Positions 15,969-24,530 of a DNA stretch of 64,000 nucleotides are shown here, one piece after another (within the stretch, counting starts at the first letter, position 1; every line of letters begins with the position of its first letter). This DNA comes from Actinomadura flavalba DSM 45200 (GTDB lineage Bacteria > Actinomycetota > Actinomycetes > Streptosporangiales > Streptosporangiaceae). The notes under the pieces are model-generated. The model searched no databases and was not told where the DNA came from. It saw only the letters and a list, made by a program, of their open reading frames with translations. Where the stretch lies: positions 1 to 64,000 of the forward strand of contig NZ_KB894103.1 of NCBI RefSeq assembly GCF_000374305.1. The letters run 5' to 3'. Position numbers and translations under genes: made by a program.

Positions 15969-18044
15969 TCAGGAGGTGCAGAGGGTGAGGACTTCGGGGC
16001 CGTAGCGGTCTAGTTTGCGTTTTCCGACGCCGGGGATCTGGGCTAGGTCTTCCAGGGTTTCGGGGGCTCGTTCGGCGATGGCCTGGAGGGTGGCGTCGGT
16101 GAAGACGACGTAGGCGGGGACGCGTTGCTCGGCGGAGATCCCGGCGCGCCAGTCCTTGAGGGCGAGCAGGACGTCCTCGTTGAGTTCGGCGGGGCAGTCC
16201 TCGCAGCGGCCGAGCTTCTGTTCGACGGCGGCCGTCAGGGGACGTCCGCAGACGCGGCAGGGCTGCGGGCCCTTGGCGGTGCGGCGGGCCGCGCGGGGCG
16301 CGCGGCCGGGCGTGGGAGTGGACGTCTTGGACGTCAGGCCGTCGAGGAAGCGGGACGGGTTGCGCCGCCGCCCGCCGCCCGGCGAGCGGGCCACCGCCCA
16401 CGACAGGTGCAGGTGCGCGCGGGCCCGGGTGACGCCCACGTACAGCAGGCGGCGTTCCTCCTCGACCTGCTCGGGGCTCTCGGCGTAGATGATCGGCAGC
16501 GTGCCCTCGACGACGCCGACGAGGAAGACCGCGTCCCACTCCAGGCCCTTGGCGGCGTGCAGCGACGCCAGCGTGACGCCTTCGAGCGGCGGGGCGTGCT
16601 GGGCGGCGGCGCGTTCCTCCAGCTCGGCGACGAAGTCGGGCAGGGTGGCTCCGGGGTGGTCGGCGGCCATGTCCTCGGCGAGCTGCGCGAGCGCGGCCAG
16701 CGACTCCCAGCGGGCGCGGGTGGGGCCCGAGCCCTCGGGGGGCGTGTCGCTGAACCCGACGCCCGACAGCACGTGGCGGACGGTCAGTATCAAGCCGGTG
16801 CCGTCGGTGTCGGCGTCGGCACCGGCGCGGGCCGCGCCGCGCAACTGCACGACGGCCTGCCGCACCTCGGGCCGCTCGAAGAACCGTTCGGCGCCGCGCA
16901 GCACGTACGGGACGCCCGCCTGCGCGAACGCCGCCTCATACGTCTGGGACTGGGCGTTGATGCGGAACAGCACCGCGATCTCGCGGGCGGGGACGCCCTG
17001 GTCGATCAGGGCGCGGGCGCGGCGGGCGACGTCCTCGGCCTCGGCGACCTCGTCGGCGTACTCGGTGAACTGCGGCGCCGGGCCGTCGGCGCGCTGCGCG
17101 ACCAGCTCCAGCCGGTGCCGCTGCGCGGCAGCGCCGCGCGCCTGCCCGATGACGCCGTTGGCGAGCGCGACGACCTGCGGGGTGGAGCGGTAGTCGCGGA
17201 CGAGCTTGACGATCTTGGCGGCGGGGAAGTCGCGGGAGAAGTCGAGCAGGTAGGACGGGGTGGCGCCGGTGAAGGAGAAGATGGTCTGGTTGGGGTCGCC
17301 GACGACGCACAGGTCGTCGCGGTCCCCGAGCCAGGTGGACAGCAGCATCCGTTGCAGCGGGTTGACGTCTTGGAACTCGTCGACGACGAAGTAGCGGTAC
17401 TGCTCGCGGACCTGGTGCGCCACCTCGGGATGCTCGGTGAGGACGGCGGCGGTCAGCTCCAGCATGCCCTCGAAGTCGAGCAGGTTGCGTTCACGGCGGA
17501 GCTGCTCGTACAGGGTGTAGACACCGGCGACGTGCGCGACGTCGACGGACGTGCGGCGGGCGGTGCGGGCGGCGGCGTCGGCGTAGTCCTCGGGGCGGTG
17601 CTGGGTGACCTTGGCCCACTCGATCTCACCGGCGATCTCGCGCAGCTCGGTGCGGCCGAACGACAGCCGGCACGCCGCCGCCGCGTCGGCCACGAGCCGG
17701 ATCTTGGAGTCGATGATGGCGGGCGGCTCGCCGCCGACGACGCGCGGCCAGAAGTACAGGAGCTGCCGCAGCGCGGCGGCGTGGAACGTGCGGGCCTGGA
17801 CGCCGGGGGCGCCGAGCGTGCGCAGCCGGGACCGCATCTCGCCCGCCGCGCGGACGGTGAACGTCACCGCGAGGACGCGCTGCGGCGTGACGTGGCCGGT
17901 GAGGATGGCGTGGGCGATCCGGTGCGTGATCGCCCGGGTCTTGCCGGTGCCCGCCCCGGCCAGCACGCAGACCGGGCCGCGCACGGCCTCGGCGACCGCG
18001 CGCTGCTCGGGGTCGAGCCCGTCGAGCACCGCCTGAACGTCCAT
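15969..18044 (-). CDS. uvrD2: ATP-dependent DNA helicase UvrD2
   Basis: This 691-residue SF1A helicase starts at ATG 18044. It has Walker A GAGTGKT (30-36), motif II VDEFQDV, motif III GDPNQTIFSF and motif VI LLYVGVTRARAHLHL. After a tetracysteine motif (CRVCGRPL...CEDC) it ends with an HRDC domain (VPAYVVFTDATLQAIA). The cysteine motif and HRDC are the distinguishing marks of UvrD2. It is a 3'-5' translocase linked to DNA repair and essential in M. tuberculosis. The open frame extends upstream through the divergent mrx1 promoter and is not used. Confidence 0.95.
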   Translation of the reverse strand: MDVQAVLDGLDPEQRAVAEAVRGPVCVLAGAGTGKTRAITHRIAHAILTGHVTPQRVLAVTFTVRAAGEMRSRLRTLGAPGVQARTFHAAALRQLLYFWPRVVGGEPPAIIDSKIRLVADAAAACRLSFGRTELREIAGEIEWAKVTQHRPEDYADAAARTARRTSVDVAHVAGVYTLYEQLRRERNLLDFEGMLELTAAVLTEHPEVAHQVREQYRYFVVDEFQDVNPLQRMLLSTWLGDRDDLCVVGDPNQTIFSFTGATPSYLLDFSRDFPAAKIVKLVRDYRSTPQVVALANGVIGQARGAAAQRHRLELVAQRADGPAPQFTEYADEVAEAEDVARRARALIDQGVPAREIAVLFRINAQSQTYEAAFAQAGVPYVLRGAERFFERPEVRQAVVQLRGAARAGADADTDGTGLILTVRHVLSGVGFSDTPPEGSGPTRARWESLAALAQLAEDMAADHPGATLPDFVAELEERAAAQHAPPLEGVTLASLHAAKGLEWDAVFLVGVVEGTLPIIYAESPEQVEEERRLLYVGVTRARAHLHLSWAVARSPGGGRRRNPSRFLDGLTSKTSTPTPGRAPRAARRTAKGPQPCRVCGRPLTAAVEQKLGRCEDCPAELNEDVLLALKDWRAGISAEQRVPAYVVFTDATLQAIAERAPETLEDLAQIPGVGKRKLDRYGPEVLTLCTS

Positions 18045-18176
18045 GGGTCCATCCTGGCAGCCGGACGGGGCTGGGCAAGCCGCGTGTGACGCTTGTGGAT
18101 AACTTCGGAATGCGGCACGGATTCCGCGTGTTGACCCGACTGCCCCACCGAACGCGACAAGGGAGACGACGCACCG

Positions 18177-18446
18177 ATGGCGACGACCGGCCCCGAGGCC
18201 GCCCGGCTCACGATGTACACGACCACGTGGTGCGGCTTCTGCCGCCGCCTGAAGTCCCAGCTCGCCCGCGACGGCATCGAGATGGTGGAGGTCGACATCG
18301 AGCGCGACCCGGCCGCCGCCGAGTTCGTCATGAAGGTCAACGGGGGGAACCAGACCGTCCCGACCGTGACCATCGGCGACGGCGTCGTGCTGACGAACCC
18401 CAGCGCCAAGGAGGTCAAGGCGCACCTGGCCGCCCTCGGCGCCTGA
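18177..18446 (+). CDS. mrx1: Mycoredoxin (glutaredoxin-like)
   Basis: This 89-residue thioredoxin-fold protein has the redox motif WCGFC near residue 20 and the cis-proline segment QTVPTVTI. Mycoredoxins reduce mycothiol-protein mixed disulfides with mycothiol as electron donor, replacing glutaredoxin in actinobacteria. GGGAG lies about 10 nt before the ATG. It is divergent from uvrD2, exactly as Rv3198A and Rv3198c are. The 132-nt spacer also holds CGGAAT/ATTCCG arms (near 18106-18126), which could be an operator. A strong terminator follows. Confidence 0.94.
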   Translation: MATTGPEAARLTMYTTTWCGFCRRLKSQLARDGIEMVEVDIERDPAAAEFVMKVNGGNQTVPTVTIGDGVVLTNPSAKEVKAHLAALGA

Positions 18447-18459
18447 CCACGGCCCACGA

Positions 18460-18488
18460 CGAGGAGCGCCCGCGCCGGGCGCTCCTCG
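18460..18488. terminator. Bidirectional terminator between mrx1 and nudC
   Basis: A 13-bp perfect stem (CGAGGAGCGCCCG, 18460-18472, with 18476-18488) around a CGC loop separates the convergent genes, 13 nt after the mrx1 stop and 7 nt before the nudC stop. Confidence 0.82.
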
Positions 18489-18495
18489 CGTCGCG

Positions 18496-19407
18496 TCAGA
18501 AGGCGGGCATCCCGGGCAGCGGTCCGCCGTACCAGCGCATGATGAGCTGCGCGGCGATCGACAGCGGGCCGGGCGCGACGAGCCGTCCGTCGCCGATCTC
18601 GGCGGCGAGCCCGTCGCGCGTGTACCAGGCGGCGTCGACGATCTCCTCGGCGTCGGGGCGCAGCGCGGACGGATCGTCGGCGCGGGCGAAGAACCCGAGC
18701 ATGAGGCTCTGCGGCAGCGGCCACGGCTGGCTGCCGAGGTAGCGGACGTCGCGGACGCGCAGCCCGACCTCCTCGTGCACCTCCCGCGCGACGGCCTGCT
18801 CCAGCGACTCCCCCGGCTCGACGAACCCGGCGAGGATCGAGCGCCGGTCGGCGGGCCACTGCGGGCCGCGGGCGAGCAGGACGCGGTCGGCGTCGTCGCG
18901 GACCAGCATGATCACGGCCGGGTCCATGCGGGGATGGTGCTCGGACCCGTCGCGCGGGCAGACGCGGACGTGCCCGGCCGCCGTGACCTCGGTGGGGGCG
19001 CCGCAGCGCGGGCAGAACGCGTGGGTGCCGTGCCAGTGCTCCAGCGAGACGGCCTCGGTGAGCAGGCCCGAATCGCGGTCCGGGAGGAGCGCGCCGACGC
19101 GGCGCAGGCCCGCCGCCTCCGCGCCGTCGACGGCCGGGAGGTCACCGGCGATGCCGAAGTAGGGCGTTCCGGTCTCGTCCACGCCGAGCAGCCACGGGTC
19201 GCCCTCGGGCGCCCGCGCGGCCGGGACGAGCACGAGGCGCGGTTCGGGCTCGAACGTCACGAGCGCCTGCCCGTCGCGCACCACGACGACGCGGGCGCGC
19301 GGGTCCTTCCACGCCGCGGCCGTCCACGCCGGGTCGCGCCGGTGCTGCGCGGCCCGGTCGAGGGTGCCGCGCGCGAGCGCGAGCCATTCGAGGGGCGTGT
19401 CGTCCAT
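18496..19407 (-). CDS. nudC: NAD(+)/NADH pyrophosphatase NudC
   Basis: NudC cleaves NAD(H) to NMN(H) and AMP, and decaps NAD-capped RNA. This 303-residue protein has a zinc ribbon (Cys132, Cys135, Cys150), a Nudix box GFVEPGESLEQAVARE followed by VHEEVG, and the NudC-specific SQPWPLPQS array downstream. The fourth zinc Cys is absent: position 153 is Asp and HH follows, so zinc binding is altered or uses His. ATG 19407 lies 8 nt after the M20 dipeptidase stop, indicating an operon with dipeptidase first. It corresponds to Rv3199c. Confidence 0.94.
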   Translation of the reverse strand: MDDTPLEWLALARGTLDRAAQHRRDPAWTAAAWKDPRARVVVVRDGQALVTFEPEPRLVLVPAARAPEGDPWLLGVDETGTPYFGIAGDLPAVDGAEAAGLRRVGALLPDRDSGLLTEAVSLEHWHGTHAFCPRCGAPTEVTAAGHVRVCPRDGSEHHPRMDPAVIMLVRDDADRVLLARGPQWPADRRSILAGFVEPGESLEQAVAREVHEEVGLRVRDVRYLGSQPWPLPQSLMLGFFARADDPSALRPDAEEIVDAAWYTRDGLAAEIGDGRLVAPGPLSIAAQLIMRWYGGPLPGMPAF

Positions 19408-19415
19408 GGGCTGCG

Positions 19416-20801
19416 TCAACGCGGCGCGCTCCCGAGGTCTTCCCAGAGCAGCGCGACGGCCTCGGCGCCCTTGAGCAGCAGCGGGATCTCGACCTTCTCG
19501 TTGGGCGCGTGGATGCGGTCGCCGGGGAGGCCGACGGCGAGGAACACCAGCGGCGCGCCGAGGATGTCGGCCAGGTCGGCCTCGGGGCCGCTGCCGCCCT
19601 CGCGGGTGAACAGCACCTCGGTGCCGAACGCCTTCTCCAGCGCGGCGCGGGCGGCGCGGACGCCGGGCGCGTCGATCGGTGAGAAGCAGGGCCGCACGCC
19701 ACCGCCCGAGGTGCGCACCTCGGCCTCGACGCCCGAGGGCGTCCGCTGCGCGACCCAGGCGCGGAACTGATCCTCTACGGTGGCCGGGTCCTGCCCGGCG
19801 ACGAGCCGGAAGGAGAGCTTCGCGTGCGCCTCGCTCGGCACGATCGTCTTGCCGCCGGGTCCGGTGTGCCCGCCCCACAGGCCGTTGACCTCGGCGGTCG
19901 GGCGGGCCCAGATGCGCTCCAGCGTGGTGTATCCGGCCTCGCCGTGGGCGGCGCGGCTCTCCCCGGCGGTGCGCAGCCAGGCGTCCTCGTCGAAGGGGAG
20001 CTTGGCGAACAGCGCCCGTTCCTCGGCGGTGAGCGGGACGACGTCGTCGTAGAAGCCGGGCAGGGTGACGCGGCCGTCGGCGTCGTGCAGCCCGGCGAGC
20101 ATCGCGGCCATGGCGTGCAGCGGGTTGGGGACGGCGCCGCCGAACGAGCCGGAGTGCAGGTCGGAGGCGGGGCCGCGCAGCGTCAGCTCGGCCTCGGTGA
20201 GCCCGCGCATGCCGGTGCACATCGACGGGACGTCGGCGGACCACATCGTGGTGTCGCTGATGACGATCATGTCGCAGTCGAGGCGGTCGCGGCGGGCGCG
20301 CAGCAGGTCGGCGAAGTGGACGGAGCCGGACTCCTCCTCGCCCTCGACGAGCAGCTTGATCGTGACGGGCGGCGCGGTGGCGCCGGTGGCGGCCATTCCG
20401 GCGCGCAGCCCGAGGGTGTGGAAGAAGACCTGGCCCTTGTCGTCGGACGTGCCGCGCCCGATGAGCCGGTCGCCGCGCTCGACGGGCGTGAACGGGTCGG
20501 TGTCCCACTGGCCGAGGGGTTCGACGGGCTGCACGTCGTGGTGGCCGTAGACGACGACGGCGGGCGCGCCGGGGTCGGCGGCGGTCCACTCGGCGAAGAC
20601 GGCGGGGTGGCCGCCGGTGTCCCAGACCTCGACGACGGGGAAGCCGATGCGGCGCAGGTGGGCGGCGAGCCAATCGGCGCTGGCGCGGACGTCGGGCGCG
20701 TGGGCGGGGTCGCCCGAGATGGACGGGATCGCCAGCCATTCCTTGAGGTCCGTCAGGAACTCGTCCCGGTGCTCGGCGATATAGCCCCGCACGTCCGTCA
20801 T
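19416..20801 (-). CDS. M20 family dipeptidase
   Basis: This 461-residue di-zinc aminoacylase/dipeptidase has the first metal His in YGHHDVQP, bridging Asp in GRGTSDDKG, catalytic Glu pair in VEGEEESGS, Asp in VISDTTMW, and the last metal His in HAPNEKVEI. The dimerisation lid is present (LTLRGPASDLHSGSFGGAV). It likely releases amino acids from dipeptides in the cytosol. ATG 20801 has GGGAG 8 nt upstream; a GTG two codons earlier sits too close to it. It is the first gene of a two-gene operon with nudC. Confidence 0.93.
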   Translation of the reverse strand: MTDVRGYIAEHRDEFLTDLKEWLAIPSISGDPAHAPDVRASADWLAAHLRRIGFPVVEVWDTGGHPAVFAEWTAADPGAPAVVVYGHHDVQPVEPLGQWDTDPFTPVERGDRLIGRGTSDDKGQVFFHTLGLRAGMAATGATAPPVTIKLLVEGEEESGSVHFADLLRARRDRLDCDMIVISDTTMWSADVPSMCTGMRGLTEAELTLRGPASDLHSGSFGGAVPNPLHAMAAMLAGLHDADGRVTLPGFYDDVVPLTAEERALFAKLPFDEDAWLRTAGESRAAHGEAGYTTLERIWARPTAEVNGLWGGHTGPGGKTIVPSEAHAKLSFRLVAGQDPATVEDQFRAWVAQRTPSGVEAEVRTSGGGVRPCFSPIDAPGVRAARAALEKAFGTEVLFTREGGSGPEADLADILGAPLVFLAVGLPGDRIHAPNEKVEIPLLLKGAEAVALLWEDLGSAPR

Positions 20802-20872
20802 GTGCACTGCTCCCTCGCAGTTCGTTGCCTATGGCACTGTAGGAGGTCCCGCCGGACCGCCTCGGAGGTGCC

Positions 20873-21154
20873 GTGATTCTCATCGATCCGCCGCTGTGGC
20901 CCGCGCGCGGCCGGGTGTGGTCGCACATGGTCAGCGACGTCTCGTTCGCCGAGCTGCACGCCTTCGCGGCGGAGCTGGGCATGCCGCCGCGCGCGTTCGA
21001 GCGCGACCACTACGACGTGCCGGAGGAACTGTACGCGGCCGCGCTGGCCGCCGGAGCCGACCCGGTCGGCTGCCAGGAGCTGCTGCGGCGGCTCACGGCG
21101 GCGGGGCTGCGCCGCCGCAAGGCGTCGGTGCCGGTCAGGCTCGCAGGAGGGTGA
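20873..21154 (+). CDS. DUF4031 family small protein
   Basis: This 93-residue protein begins MILIDPPLWPARGRVWSHMVSD, a typical DUF4031 opening, and has conserved FAAELGMPPRAFERDHYDVPEE. The His/Asp-rich core suggests a metal or nucleotide site, but no function is established. The GTG start at 20873 follows GGAGG. The last 20 nt overlap the convergent HD-domain gene, so the two 3' ends share sequence. Confidence 0.85.
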   Translation: MILIDPPLWPARGRVWSHMVSDVSFAELHAFAAELGMPPRAFERDHYDVPEELYAAALAAGADPVGCQELLRRLTAAGLRRRKASVPVRLAGG

Positions 21155-21743
21155 GTTCGGTGCGCAGGTTCGCGCGGGCCCGTTCCTCGAAGCGGGTCCT
21201 GGCCTCGGGCGTGTGGAACAGCGCGGGAAGGCCGAGCAGGCCGTGCAGCACCTCGGCGCGCCCGGCGCGGAAGATCTCCTCGGGGACGAAGCCGTACTCC
21301 TCCCGGACACTGGCCGCGTAGGCGGCGTAGACGGCCGGTTCGGCGCCGAGGATCGCCAGGTCGGCGTCGCACAGGACGGCGCCGTCGCGGTCGTCGGCGT
21401 CCGGGGCGTGGGTGACGGTGAGGACGACGAGCCGGGCGACCTCGTCGATGACGGCGGGCGGCACGTCGGTGTCGGCGAGCATGCGCCGGGCGAGGCGGGC
21501 GCTGCGCTCCTCGTTGTCGGCGCGCTCGGGGTCGTAGACGGCGTCGTGGAACCAGGCGGCGAGCCGGACGGTGTCGGCGTCGGCGGCGTGGGCGGCCAGT
21601 TCGTCCACCAGGTCGAGGACGGCGACCAGGTGCGCGCGGGTGTGGTAGCGGCGGTGCGGCTCTCCGTAGCGGGCGTCGAGTTCGACGCCGATGTGCCGGG
21701 TCTGCGCACCGGCGAGCGCGATCCACCGTTCGACGAGATCCAT
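21135..21743 (-). CDS. HD-superfamily metal-dependent phosphohydrolase
   Basis: This 202-residue HD-fold protein has metal-site motifs YHTRAHL, WFHDAVYD (the HD doublet) and LCDADLAILG. This matches the predicted metal-dependent HD hydrolase group found across actinobacteria. A nucleotide or phosphomonoester substrate is likely but not known. It starts at ATG 21743, 84 nt from the iron box, in the opposite direction to the siderophore operon. It overlaps the convergent DUF4031 gene by 20 nt. Confidence 0.87.
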   Translation of the reverse strand: MDLVERWIALAGAQTRHIGVELDARYGEPHRRYHTRAHLVAVLDLVDELAAHAADADTVRLAAWFHDAVYDPERADNEERSARLARRMLADTDVPPAVIDEVARLVVLTVTHAPDADDRDGAVLCDADLAILGAEPAVYAAYAASVREEYGFVPEEIFRAGRAEVLHGLLGLPALFHTPEARTRFEERARANLRTELTLLRA

Positions 21744-21826
21744 GCCCCCATCCTCGCGGACACGCCGCGCCCGCCGTCCTTGCGCGCACCGGGAGGCCGC
21801 GCCAAGATGAACACTCTCACGCAGAG

Positions 21827-21845
21827 TTAGGCAAGGCTTACCTCA
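21827..21845 (+). promoter_or_regulatory. Iron box (IdeR/DmdR-type operator)
   Basis: TTAGGCAAGGCTTACCTCA matches the IdeR/DmdR1 consensus TTAGGTTAGGCTAACCTAA at 15 of 19 positions and keeps the dyad. It ends 22 nt before the GTG of the siderophore operon, just upstream of its ribosome binding site. Fe(II)-loaded IdeR bound here would block transcription, so the operon should be induced by iron starvation. Confidence 0.85.
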
Positions 21846-21867
21846 CTTGATGGGAAGGGATGCGCCC

Positions 21868-23001
21868 GTGGCCCCCGCCGCGCTGTTCATCGCCACGGGC
21901 AAGCCGACCGACGCGCTGACGCACGGTTTCCTGCCCGCCGCCGCGCGGCTCGGCCTGGACGTCACGCTGCTCACCGACCGGCCCGGCCAGTACACCGGGA
22001 ACGTCGTGGAATGCGACGTCACCGACTACCGGGCCATCGTGGCGGCGCTCGGTGACGGCGCGCCGGTCTTCACCAACAGCGACTTCCTCCAGGCGCCGGT
22101 GGCGCTCGCGGCCGGCTACTTCGGGCTGCCGGGCAAGGACTGGCGCGCGGCGACCCGGGCGAAGAACAAGGCGCTGACGCGGCGCCACCTGCGCGCGCTC
22201 GATCCCGTCTTCACCGCCGACGCCGCGCGCGTCCCGGACGACGCCCCGTACCCGCTCGTCCTCAAGCCCCGCGAGGGGGTGGCGAGCGAGGACGTGTTCC
22301 TGGTCGGTGACGCCCGCGAGCTGGCGGCGCGGCGGGCGGAGATCGCCGCGCGGCGGCCCGATCCGCTGATCGTCGAGGAGTACCTGCCGGGCGAGCTGCA
22401 CACGCTGGAGACGCTGGGCGACGGCCGCGAGACGCGGGTGCTGGGGTCGTTCCGTACCCGGCTGTGCCCGCCGCCCCACTTCGTGGAGCAACGCCTGGAG
22501 TGGACGCCTCCGCCGCCGGAGACGCCGCAGGTGCTGGAGCAACTGGCGGCGCTCGGCGTCGGATTCGGCGCCTGCCACACCGAGTTCGTCGTGCACGCGG
22601 GCCGGGCGCGGATCATCGAGGTCAACTACCGGCTGATCGGTGACCACTGCGACTTCCTGCTCGCCGACCTGCTCGGCGTCCCGCTGTTCGCGGACGTGCT
22701 GCGCGTGCATCTGGGCGAGCCGCTGCCCGCGCCGGTTTCCGACCCGGGGCTGCACGCCGTGGCCGAACCCGTGCTGGCGACGCGCGGCGGCACGCTCGTC
22801 GCCGCGCCCGACGCCGCCGACCTCGACTCCGGCGGCGTCCGCGTCATGTACCGGCCGCAGCGGAACGTCGGGGACGCCTTCCCGCTGACGCGCACGAACC
22901 GGGACTACCTCGGCACCATCCGGGCGATCGGCACGGGCCGGGACGCGGTGGACGCCGCCGTCGCCGCGTTCCGCGCCGCGCACGACTGGGTGGTCGCGTG
23001 A
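21868..23001 (+). CDS. ATP-grasp ligase of the siderophore operon
   Basis: This 377-residue ATP-grasp protein has the ATP Lys in PLVLKPREGVASEDVFLV, hinge segment LIVEEYLPGELHTLET, and Mg-binding ARIIEVNYRLIGDHCDF (Glu and Asn). ATP-grasp enzymes join a carboxylate to an amine through an acyl-phosphate. Here it may couple an amino acid or diamine to a carboxylate building block. GTG 21868 is chosen because GGAAGGGA lies 7 nt upstream; TTG 21847 and ATG 21850 abut the iron box. It is the first gene of the operon and overlaps the next by 4 nt. Confidence 0.82.
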   Translation: MAPAALFIATGKPTDALTHGFLPAAARLGLDVTLLTDRPGQYTGNVVECDVTDYRAIVAALGDGAPVFTNSDFLQAPVALAAGYFGLPGKDWRAATRAKNKALTRRHLRALDPVFTADAARVPDDAPYPLVLKPREGVASEDVFLVGDARELAARRAEIAARRPDPLIVEEYLPGELHTLETLGDGRETRVLGSFRTRLCPPPHFVEQRLEWTPPPPETPQVLEQLAALGVGFGACHTEFVVHAGRARIIEVNYRLIGDHCDFLLADLLGVPLFADVLRVHLGEPLPAPVSDPGLHAVAEPVLATRGGTLVAAPDAADLDSGGVRVMYRPQRNVGDAFPLTRTNRDYLGTIRAIGTGRDAVDAAVAAFRAAHDWVVA

Positions 23002-24530
23002 CCGGACCCCCGTCCGCCGGTGAGGCGGCGCTGGCCGCGCGCGTCCTGGCGACGCTGCTCCAGGAGGACTACGCGGGGCTGCGGAGCCGGGTGGACGGCG
23101 ACGTCCTGCGGCTGCCCGGACGCGACGTCGCGCTGACGACCCCCTCCCCCGGCTTCGTCCGCGACCGCGAGATCGACGCCGCCGGGCTGCGGCTGGACGA
23201 CGTGCTCGCCGCCGTCCGGGCCCTGGCCGACCCGTCCGACGACGTGGCCGCGTTCGCGGACGAGTGCCGCGCGGCCCTGGCGGCGCGCGGGCGCCTGGCC
23301 GCCGCCGCGCCGACGGTCCGCCGCGCGCTCGGCGGCCCCCTCGGGCCGGGCGTGTTCTACGAGACGCTCGCCGCGTACGCCGGGCATCCCGTCCACCCGC
23401 TCGGCCACGCCCGCACGGGCCTGTCCGACGCCGAGCTGGAGCGCTACGCGCCCGAGCACGCCCCGTCGTTCACGCTGCGCTGGGCGCGCGTCCCGCGCTC
23501 GGCCGCCGAGACCGCCGGGACGCGCCCGGCGTGGTGGCCGGAAGCGGACGCGGGCGACGACGTGTTCCCCGTCCATCCGCTCACCGCCCCGCGCGTCGGG
23601 GGCGTCCTGCCGTGGCCGGGCCCGGCGGTGCGGCCGACGCTGTCGATGCGGACGGTCGCGGCCGGGCCGCTCACCCATCTGAAGCTCCCGCTGCCGACCA
23701 GCACCCTCGGCCTGCGCAACCGCCGCACGATCGCCCCGGCGACGCTGGCCGACGGCGCCCGCGCGGAACGATTGCTGCGCGCGGTCCTGGCACGCGAACC
23801 GGGGCTGCCCGTGCTGCTGGCCGACGAACAGACGTACGGCCACGCGGGCGACCCGATGCTCGGCTACCTCGTCCGCCGGTTCCCGCCCGAGACCCTGGGC
23901 GCGCACGTCGTGCCGGTGGCGGCGCTGCTGGCCGAGCATCCGGACGGCGGACCGGTGATCGCCCAGTGGGACGTGCCCGACCTGTTCGGCCGCTACCTCG
24001 ACGCGCTCTTCGCCTGGAACGTCACGCTGTTCCGGTATGGAATCGCCCTGGAGGCCCATCAGCAGAACGTCTCACTCGTCCTGCGCGGCCCGGACCTCCG
24101 GTTGCTGATCAAGGACAATGACGGAGCCATGGTGGACCCCGCGCGCTGTGCCGCCCGGCTCGGCCCCGACGCCGAGCCGGTGCGCTTCGACGACGCGCGC
24201 ATGCTCACCCGCGACCCCGAGGCGCTGGCGCGCGTCTTCGTCACCATCACCCTGCACCTGTGCGCCGCCGCGCCCGCCTTCGGGCTGGCCGAACGCGGGC
24301 TGCTGCCGCTCCGCGCCGCGCTGGGCATGGTCCGCGACCGGCTCGACGCCGCGCTGGGCGGCGGCGACGCGTTCCTGCGCGCCCGCACCCTCGACGCCGC
24401 CCGGCTGCCGGGCAAGGCGATGCTCACCGCCGGGACGCTGGTCGCCAAGGCCCGCACCGGCGCCGCCGACATCAACAAGCACTACGGCCCCGACGGGCCG
24501 AACTACCTCCGGGACGGAACGTGCTCCTGA
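22998..24530 (+). CDS. IucA/IucC-family (NIS) siderophore synthetase, divergent copy
   Basis: This 510-residue NIS synthetase adenylates a carboxylate such as citrate and condenses it with an amine or alcohol. Recognisable parts are GHPVHPLGHARTGLS, PTLSMRTVA, HLKLPLPTSTLGLRNRRT, EAHQQNVSLV and IKDNDG, then an FhuF-like C-terminal domain. The HPxHPxxKxRxG motif has His in place of Lys, and the late R-D segment reads KDND, so substrate or activity may differ from the canonical enzyme beside it. It overlaps the ATP-grasp gene by 4 nt (GTGA) and the next gene by 10 nt, showing tight coupling. Confidence 0.88.
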   Translation: MTGPPSAGEAALAARVLATLLQEDYAGLRSRVDGDVLRLPGRDVALTTPSPGFVRDREIDAAGLRLDDVLAAVRALADPSDDVAAFADECRAALAARGRLAAAAPTVRRALGGPLGPGVFYETLAAYAGHPVHPLGHARTGLSDAELERYAPEHAPSFTLRWARVPRSAAETAGTRPAWWPEADAGDDVFPVHPLTAPRVGGVLPWPGPAVRPTLSMRTVAAGPLTHLKLPLPTSTLGLRNRRTIAPATLADGARAERLLRAVLAREPGLPVLLADEQTYGHAGDPMLGYLVRRFPPETLGAHVVPVAALLAEHPDGGPVIAQWDVPDLFGRYLDALFAWNVTLFRYGIALEAHQQNVSLVLRGPDLRLLIKDNDGAMVDPARCAARLGPDAEPVRFDDARMLTRDPEALARVFVTITLHLCAAAPAFGLAERGLLPLRAALGMVRDRLDAALGGGDAFLRARTLDAARLPGKAMLTAGTLVAKARTGAADINKHYGPDGPNYLRDGTCS

